Of a stretch of DNA of 64,000 bases, positions 60,484 through 64,000 are shown piece after piece. The notes beneath the pieces were generated by a model. That model was not told where the DNA came from. It saw only the letters and a list, made by a program, of their open reading frames with translations, and made no database searches. Both the position numbers and the translations under genes were made by a program. The DNA is from an uncultured Roseburia sp. (GTDB lineage Bacteria; Bacillota; Clostridia; Lachnospirales; Lachnospiraceae), in assembly GCA_947649645.1 (NCBI GenBank), contig CANSSP010000016.1, positions 16,701 to 80,700 on the forward strand. The letters are read 5' to 3'. Each line of letters opens with the position of its first letter. Position 1 is the stretch's first letter.

Positions 60484-60984
60484 CTATCTGCCGCAACAGA
60501 ATTTATATTTCTTCCCACTTCCACACGGACAGGGATCGTTGCGGCCCACCTTCTTCCCAACAATGACCGTACCGGATTTTTTCTGCTCCAGATACAGTTT
60601 TTTCTTCGTCTCCGCGTCAAAAATCGCGTCCCACTGGGGCAGATCATAGAGCCAGTCCGCTTTCGCATCCACCATATTTTTGTATAACTTCACCTTGTCA
60701 AAAGCAAGTGTGACATGCGTATCCTCCTCCATCGTATCGATCGGATTCGCCTCTGTAAGACTGTCGTTGATCCCGTCTAAAAACCCGGTCATCTCCATCA
60801 CAGTCAGCTCATATCTGTCCGCAAGCTCCTTTACCGTTCCCTCAACTCTCTCATCCGGATTCGTCAGAAGCTTTTCATAGACGCCTTTTTCCAGAAGAAA
60901 ATATCTCTGCCAGAACCGCTGCAGCTCCCCCTTGTCCGCTTTTTCATTATAGGCAATCTTCTGCCACTGCTCTAATAATGCCAT
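60484..60984 (-). CDS. SEC-C motif protein
   Basis: 166 residues. A helical N-terminal region of about 140 residues ends in the SEC-C zinc motif [20 protein letters not shown] at the very C-terminus (CxCxnCC ligands). The same motif ends SecA, but this is a short stand-alone protein. Such proteins are common in Clostridia and uncharacterised; a zinc-mediated contact with protein or ribosome is likely. The start at 60984 follows GAGGAATCAGAT. It is the first gene of a probable unit with the small membrane protein and thrS. Confidence 0.88.
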   Translation of the reverse strand: MALLEQWQKIAYNEKADKGELQRFWQRYFLLEKGVYEKLLTNPDERVEGTVKELADRYELTVMEMTGFLDGINDSLTEANPIDTMEEDTHVTLAFDKVKLYKNMVDAKADWLYDLPQWDAIFDAETKKKLYLEQKKSGTVIVGKKVGRNDPCPCGSGKKYKFCCGR

Positions 60985-61080
60985 ATCTGATTCCTCGATT
61001 CCTGTTGAATATAGTTGTATTCCCCTTTCGATTCCATAAAAAACAGGCAGCATTCTGCCGTGCACAGGAATACAGATTTC

Positions 61081-61109
61081 ATTATAACAAATTCCATCCT
61101 ATTTTTCAA
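61081..61109 (-). promoter_or_regulatory. Sigma-A promoter for SEC-C gene and thrS
   Basis: Minus strand: TTGAAA (61104-61109), 17 nt, TATAAT (61081-61086). The leader to the SEC-C start is about 90 nt and has no recognisable T-box. Confidence 0.85.
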
Positions 61110-61117
61110 AATATTTT

Positions 61118-62698
61118 TTACATCTGTTCCGGTTCTGTCTGATCAGACAGTCCTGAAACACGGCAGAGAACGCCCAGCTCCAGAAAAAGCATGGGAACGA
61201 CAGCGATCGTCGGCGAATTGACCAGTCCCTGCGCCAGATAACCGGACAGCCCCAGTATCCCCGCGATCGCCGCCTCATTCTCCGGAAACTGCCGGATACA
61301 CAGCAAAAGGACAGAAAAGATCATGCCAAAATACCCGGCTGCGCCGACCGCGCCAAACGATACCAGAATCTGCAGAAACTCGTTATGACAGTCCTTAAAA
61401 CGAAGATTCCCCATAAACATCTGCATCTCCTCCCCGTATGCAGCGTTTAAAACCGTGGGAAGATTGTCCGGACCGCAGCCAAAAAGCTTTCGCGACAGCG
61501 GATAGTCCCGATACAGGCCGACCGCGCGCTTAAAGACATAGCCGCGATTACTTCCCCAGTGGTCCGATAAAATAAAATATTGAAAAAAAGTACCGTCCGC
61601 CGCATCTGCTCCCTTTGATGCTGCCCAGAAAAATACCACAACAATCAATAGTATAAATGCGAAAAAAATCATGTGAAACATACGCCGCATTATTTTTATA
61701 CGTTTTTCCGTAAAAAAATCCATCCCCTTCCACCGAAGAACGAAAAGGACTGACAGAATAAACAGTTCCGTTCCGATCACCCTTTTGTCGATAAACAGGA
61801 CTGCCAGTCCTCCAAAAAAAACATTGGCATTTTTGTTCCAGAGATGATAAAAAATTCCAGTCACACTTCCGCTTCCCAGAAAGATAAGAACGATGTCGAT
61901 GCATTTTTTCAGACCCTCCCGGCTTCGCATGACAAATTCAAAAAGAACCAGAAATAAGATAAATAACGTGAGAAGGATACTGTCGCTCCTGCAGCAGATC
62001 ATACCGCAGAATCCAAGAAACAAAAAAAAGCCGTAAACCCATTCCGAAACCCTCTCCCGGCAGAGCACAAACAAAGCCATCCCGGCCGGCAGCACTACAG
62101 AATCGTAGGACGCGTTGAAATTGACATTTCCAATCGTACTGCTGAAAAGCGCAATCTGCTCCTTTAACATCGTCTCATACATGCCGAGCGGATCTATCCG
62201 CCATTCGTTTAATATCTGTAGCAGAAATACGCCGCCCGAGCCGAGCAGAAACGCCCAGGTCAGTACCGCATTCCATTTCAGATACCGTCCTATGAGAAAA
62301 ACAGACAACACGCCAACAAGAAGCGTGGCGGCTCCTACCCTCGTCACATCCACGCCCCAGAAAACATTTCCTCTGCCGGGGTTCACCAGAACCGTAATCA
62401 GCACCGACGCGCAGAGAACCACGCCGGCAAATCCGGTCACTTTCCTCTCCGGCGATGCTGTTTTCCTGTCCTTTTCTCTGCACGACCGCTCTGCGCGGCC
62501 AGACAACAGAAAAAGTGCCGAGGCCGTCAGAAATACAATCACCGTGAGAAAAAAGAAATCTCTTTTTGCCTGAAATATGTCATACAATTTATCCCGGTAA
62601 AACAATGGAAATACCAGCAGCATGCTGAACATGTAAACGTTTGTCAGCGCGGATACAATTTCTCCCGCCCACGATTCCTTCTCTTTTTTCTTTTCCAT
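61118..62698 (-). CDS. O-antigen-ligase-like (Wzy_C) polytopic membrane protein
   Basis: 526 residues, about twelve membrane segments. A large outside loop near residue 380-440 contains DHWGSNRGYVFKRAVGLY, then a GCGPDNLPTVL stretch and KDCHNEFLQILVSFG. The His-Asn-Glu-hydrophobic pattern in that loop (HNEFLQIL) is typical of O-antigen ligase and polymerase proteins, which join sugar polymers or attach them to lipids. In Gram-positive bacteria such proteins act in capsule, teichoic or glycoprotein pathways. The start at 62698 follows GGAGGG by 7 nt. There are no glycosyltransferases nearby. Confidence 0.82.
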   Translation of the reverse strand: MEKKKEKESWAGEIVSALTNVYMFSMLLVFPLFYRDKLYDIFQAKRDFFFLTVIVFLTASALFLLSGRAERSCREKDRKTASPERKVTGFAGVVLCASVLITVLVNPGRGNVFWGVDVTRVGAATLLVGVLSVFLIGRYLKWNAVLTWAFLLGSGGVFLLQILNEWRIDPLGMYETMLKEQIALFSSTIGNVNFNASYDSVVLPAGMALFVLCRERVSEWVYGFFLFLGFCGMICCRSDSILLTLFILFLVLFEFVMRSREGLKKCIDIVLIFLGSGSVTGIFYHLWNKNANVFFGGLAVLFIDKRVIGTELFILSVLFVLRWKGMDFFTEKRIKIMRRMFHMIFFAFILLIVVVFFWAASKGADAADGTFFQYFILSDHWGSNRGYVFKRAVGLYRDYPLSRKLFGCGPDNLPTVLNAAYGEEMQMFMGNLRFKDCHNEFLQILVSFGAVGAAGYFGMIFSVLLLCIRQFPENEAAIAGILGLSGYLAQGLVNSPTIAVVPMLFLELGVLCRVSGLSDQTEPEQM

Positions 62699-62724
62699 AC
62701 CCATTCCCTCCGTTCTCCCCACGC

Positions 62725-62757
62725 AAAACACCCGACAATGATCTTAGCATTGTCGGA
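62725..62757 (-). terminator. Terminator after the Big_2 surface protein gene
   Basis: A perfect 9-bp stem pairs CCGACAATG with CATTGTCGG around a 7-nt loop, followed on the minus strand by GTGTTTTG. It lies 50 nt after the stop at 62808 and 27 nt before the next gene, so that gene needs read-through or a promoter within the hairpin. Confidence 0.75.
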
Positions 62758-62807
62758 TGCCTGTCTGCAATATGTACTGCTGCGCTTTCTCGTTGTCAGA
62801 GCTCTTT

Positions 62808-64000
62808 TTACTTCTTTACCGTTACTTTAAAGGTCAGTTTCGCCCCACTCTTTGTCGTCACCGTAATCGTAGCGCTTCCCGCTTTCTTACCGGTTACTTT
62901 CCCTGCCTTCGTCACAGTTGCGATTTTGGTATTGGAACTCTTGCAGGATGTTATCTTGTCATTTTTAACGGATGACTTTAATTTAATCTGTGTTGTCTTG
63001 TTGACCTTGACCGTTGCCTTTGTCTTCTGCAGTTTCACCGTACCTACCGTCACGGTACAGGTTGCTTTCTTTCCGTTGACACTTGCCGTAATCTTTGCCG
63101 TACCGTTTTTAACGGCCTTTACCTTACCGTTTTTGTCAACCGTTGCAACCTTCGTATTGCTGGACTTCCAGGTAATTTTATCGGTTGCAGAAATCGGATT
63201 CCTTACCACATCCAGTTTTACTGTCTTTTTCGCCGCCAGAAACACTTTTGTGGTGCTCATCTTAAGGCTCTTTGTCTTCACGGCATTTTTCTGAACGGTT
63301 ACCTGGCAGGAAGCAGTTGCGCCGCTCTTCATCGTCACGGTAATGGTTGCTTTTCCGTTTTTCTTACCTGTCACCGTGATCTTGCCTTTGCTCAGCTTAA
63401 CAGCCGCCACACTTGTCTTCGAAGATTTTACGGACTTCACCGCATCTTTAACCGGATAGCAGGATTCCACTTTAAGCGCGGTCGTACTCTTTCCCTTCTG
63501 AAGCTGCATCTTATCTGCATTCAGTTTCACATCCGCCACTGTTACCGTACAGGCAGCTTTCTTTCCGTTCGGAGTCACAGCCGTAATCTTCGCGGTTCCG
63601 CCCTTTACACCCTTTACGACGCCCTTTGCATCTACGGTTGCAATCTTTTTATCGCTGGACTCCCACTTTACATCCTGCGGCGCGCCCTCCGGTCCCACAG
63701 TCGCCTTCAAAGTCCTGGTTTTCCCCTTTACGACCGTCATCTTTGTCTCGGACAGTTTTACCGACGCGGCTTTCACTTCGGTTGTACCCGGCTTTTCCGT
63801 ATCTCCCGGTTTCTCTGTATTTCCCGGTTTTTCCGTATCTCCCGGTTTTTCCGTATCTCCCGGTTTTTCCGTATCTCCTGGTTTTTCCGTATCTCCTGGC
63901 TTGTCCGGCTCCGTGTCTGTCGGGTTTTCCGTGTCATCCGGTTTATCCGGCTCCGTGTCTGTCGGGTTTTCCGTGTCATCCGGTTTATCCGGCTCCGTGT
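62808..64000 (-). CDS. Surface protein with four Big_2 (Ig-like) domains, N-terminus outside the window
   Basis: The reading frame is open to the window edge. The visible part has a linker of about 75 residues (PGDTEK repeats and longer EPDKPDDTENPTDT repeats). Four bacterial Ig-like group 2 domains of about 80 residues each follow. They share the pattern KKGKT...WKSSNTKVATVDKNGKVKAVKNGTAKIT and end in CTVTV or FKVTV. The protein stops at the end of the fourth domain, with no LPxTG or membrane anchor. Lys and Thr are very abundant. Big_2 domains are common stalks in secreted enzymes and adhesins, so the catalytic or binding part is probably outside the window. The first in-window GTG (63776) is not the true start. 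Confidence 0.88.
   Translation of the reverse strand, partial: TEPDKPDDTENPTDTEPDKPDDTENPTDTEPDKPGDTEKPGDTEKPGDTEKPGDTEKPGNTEKPGDTEKPGTTEVKAASVKLSETKMTVVKGKTRTLKATVGPEGAPQDVKWESSDKKIATVDAKGVVKGVKGGTAKITAVTPNGKKAACTVTVADVKLNADKMQLQKGKSTTALKVESCYPVKDAVKSVKSSKTSVAAVKLSKGKITVTGKKNGKATITVTMKSGATASCQVTVQKNAVKTKSLKMSTTKVFLAAKKTVKLDVVRNPISATDKITWKSSNTKVATVDKNGKVKAVKNGTAKITASVNGKKATCTVTVGTVKLQKTKATVKVNKTTQIKLKSSVKNDKITSCKSSNTKIATVTKAGKVTGKKAGSATITVTTKSGAKLTFKVTVKK
63784..64000 (-). repeat. In-frame tandem repeats encoding PGDTEK and EPDKPDDTENPTDT linker
   Basis: Six to seven 18-bp units encode PGDTEK or close variants (one PGNTEK). Next to them, toward the window edge, are at least two near-identical 42-bp units encoding EPDKPDDTENPTDT. 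The array continues beyond the window. It forms a flexible wall-spanning linker and is likely to vary in copy number. Confidence 0.9.

Noticed and set aside
63784..64000. 18-bp and 42-bp repeats considered as a non-coding repeat array
   Set aside because: The frame is open throughout and continues into the Big_2 domains, so they encode a linker.
1..64000. tRNA, rRNA, insertion sequences, prophage or integrase genes
   Set aside because: No transposase or integrase motifs, no tRNA-type TPsiC arms outside coding genes and no rRNA segments were seen by reading; a covariance search was not possible.

Overview
The window looks like a chromosomal segment of an endospore-forming, strictly fermentative Clostridia member, most likely Lachnospiraceae. 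This is inferred from the sporulation genes yqfC and yqfD, a spoVD-type penicillin-binding protein, a Spo0E-like peptide, a trimeric [FeFe]-hydrogenase with NfnAB, Rex, a PopT-type DUF368 protein, and cell-surface proteins with Big_2 domains and an SPxTG-like end. Composition by eye is moderately GC-rich. Most genes lie on the minus strand; the only plus-strand genes are a two-gene ABC exporter (1932-5725) and a LUD-domain gene (36823-37461). No rRNA, tRNA, CRISPR array, phage or insertion sequence was found.

Layout. At 1-1700 lie the start of rplU with its leader and promoter, then a MATE efflux pump. A BmrC/BmrD-like heterodimeric ABC exporter (1932-5725) converges on ndoA-alr-nnr (5765-8964). 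Next come a coiled-coil unknown, rex, an ABC-F ATPase and a eukaryotic-type NADP isocitrate dehydrogenase (9094-13805). The block at 13929-21067 is an envelope and translation operon: polysaccharide deacetylase, bactofilin, pyrH, frr, uppS, cdsA, dxr, rseP. It is preceded by a DUF368 polyprenyl-phosphate transporter and a Na/Pi symporter-like protein (21212-23008). A 1212-residue secreted protein follows (23149-26787). The yqfC-yqfD-phoH-(degenerate pgpH)-ybeY sporulation/RNA block is followed by a MurJ/SpoVB-like flippase and a small membrane protein (27143-33609). Nucleoside salvage (pdp) and another ABC exporter come next (33683-36750).

The region at 37458-44111 is a redox module: electron-bifurcating hydrogenase HydABC plus NfnAB, linking H2, ferredoxin, NADH and NADPH. 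It sits directly downstream of a compact dcw division and cell-wall cluster (44325-56206): mraZ, rsmH, ftsL, two class B PBPs, mraY, murD, ftsW, ftsQ, ftsZ. A GTGG array with a 10-nt period, a likely MraZ operator, lies in front of it. The right end holds a 54-codon Spo0E-like gene, a zinc-dependent phospholipase C-like protein, a DUF1540 protein, thrS, a SEC-C protein, an O-antigen-ligase-like membrane protein and a partial four-Big_2-domain surface protein with a PGDTEK-repeat linker running off the window.

The observations most worth a second look are: an in-frame amber codon that splits a well-initiated mini-ORF from yqfC; an HD-domain membrane protein whose metal-binding HD pair is gone; a surface protein that stops right at its sortase-like motif and has a sharp internal GC shift; terminator-like hairpins immediately upstream of both redox operons; a long-range stem that hides the spoVD ribosome binding site; and a MazF toxin without an adjacent antitoxin. 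Nothing here is clearly a wholly new defence or mobile system.
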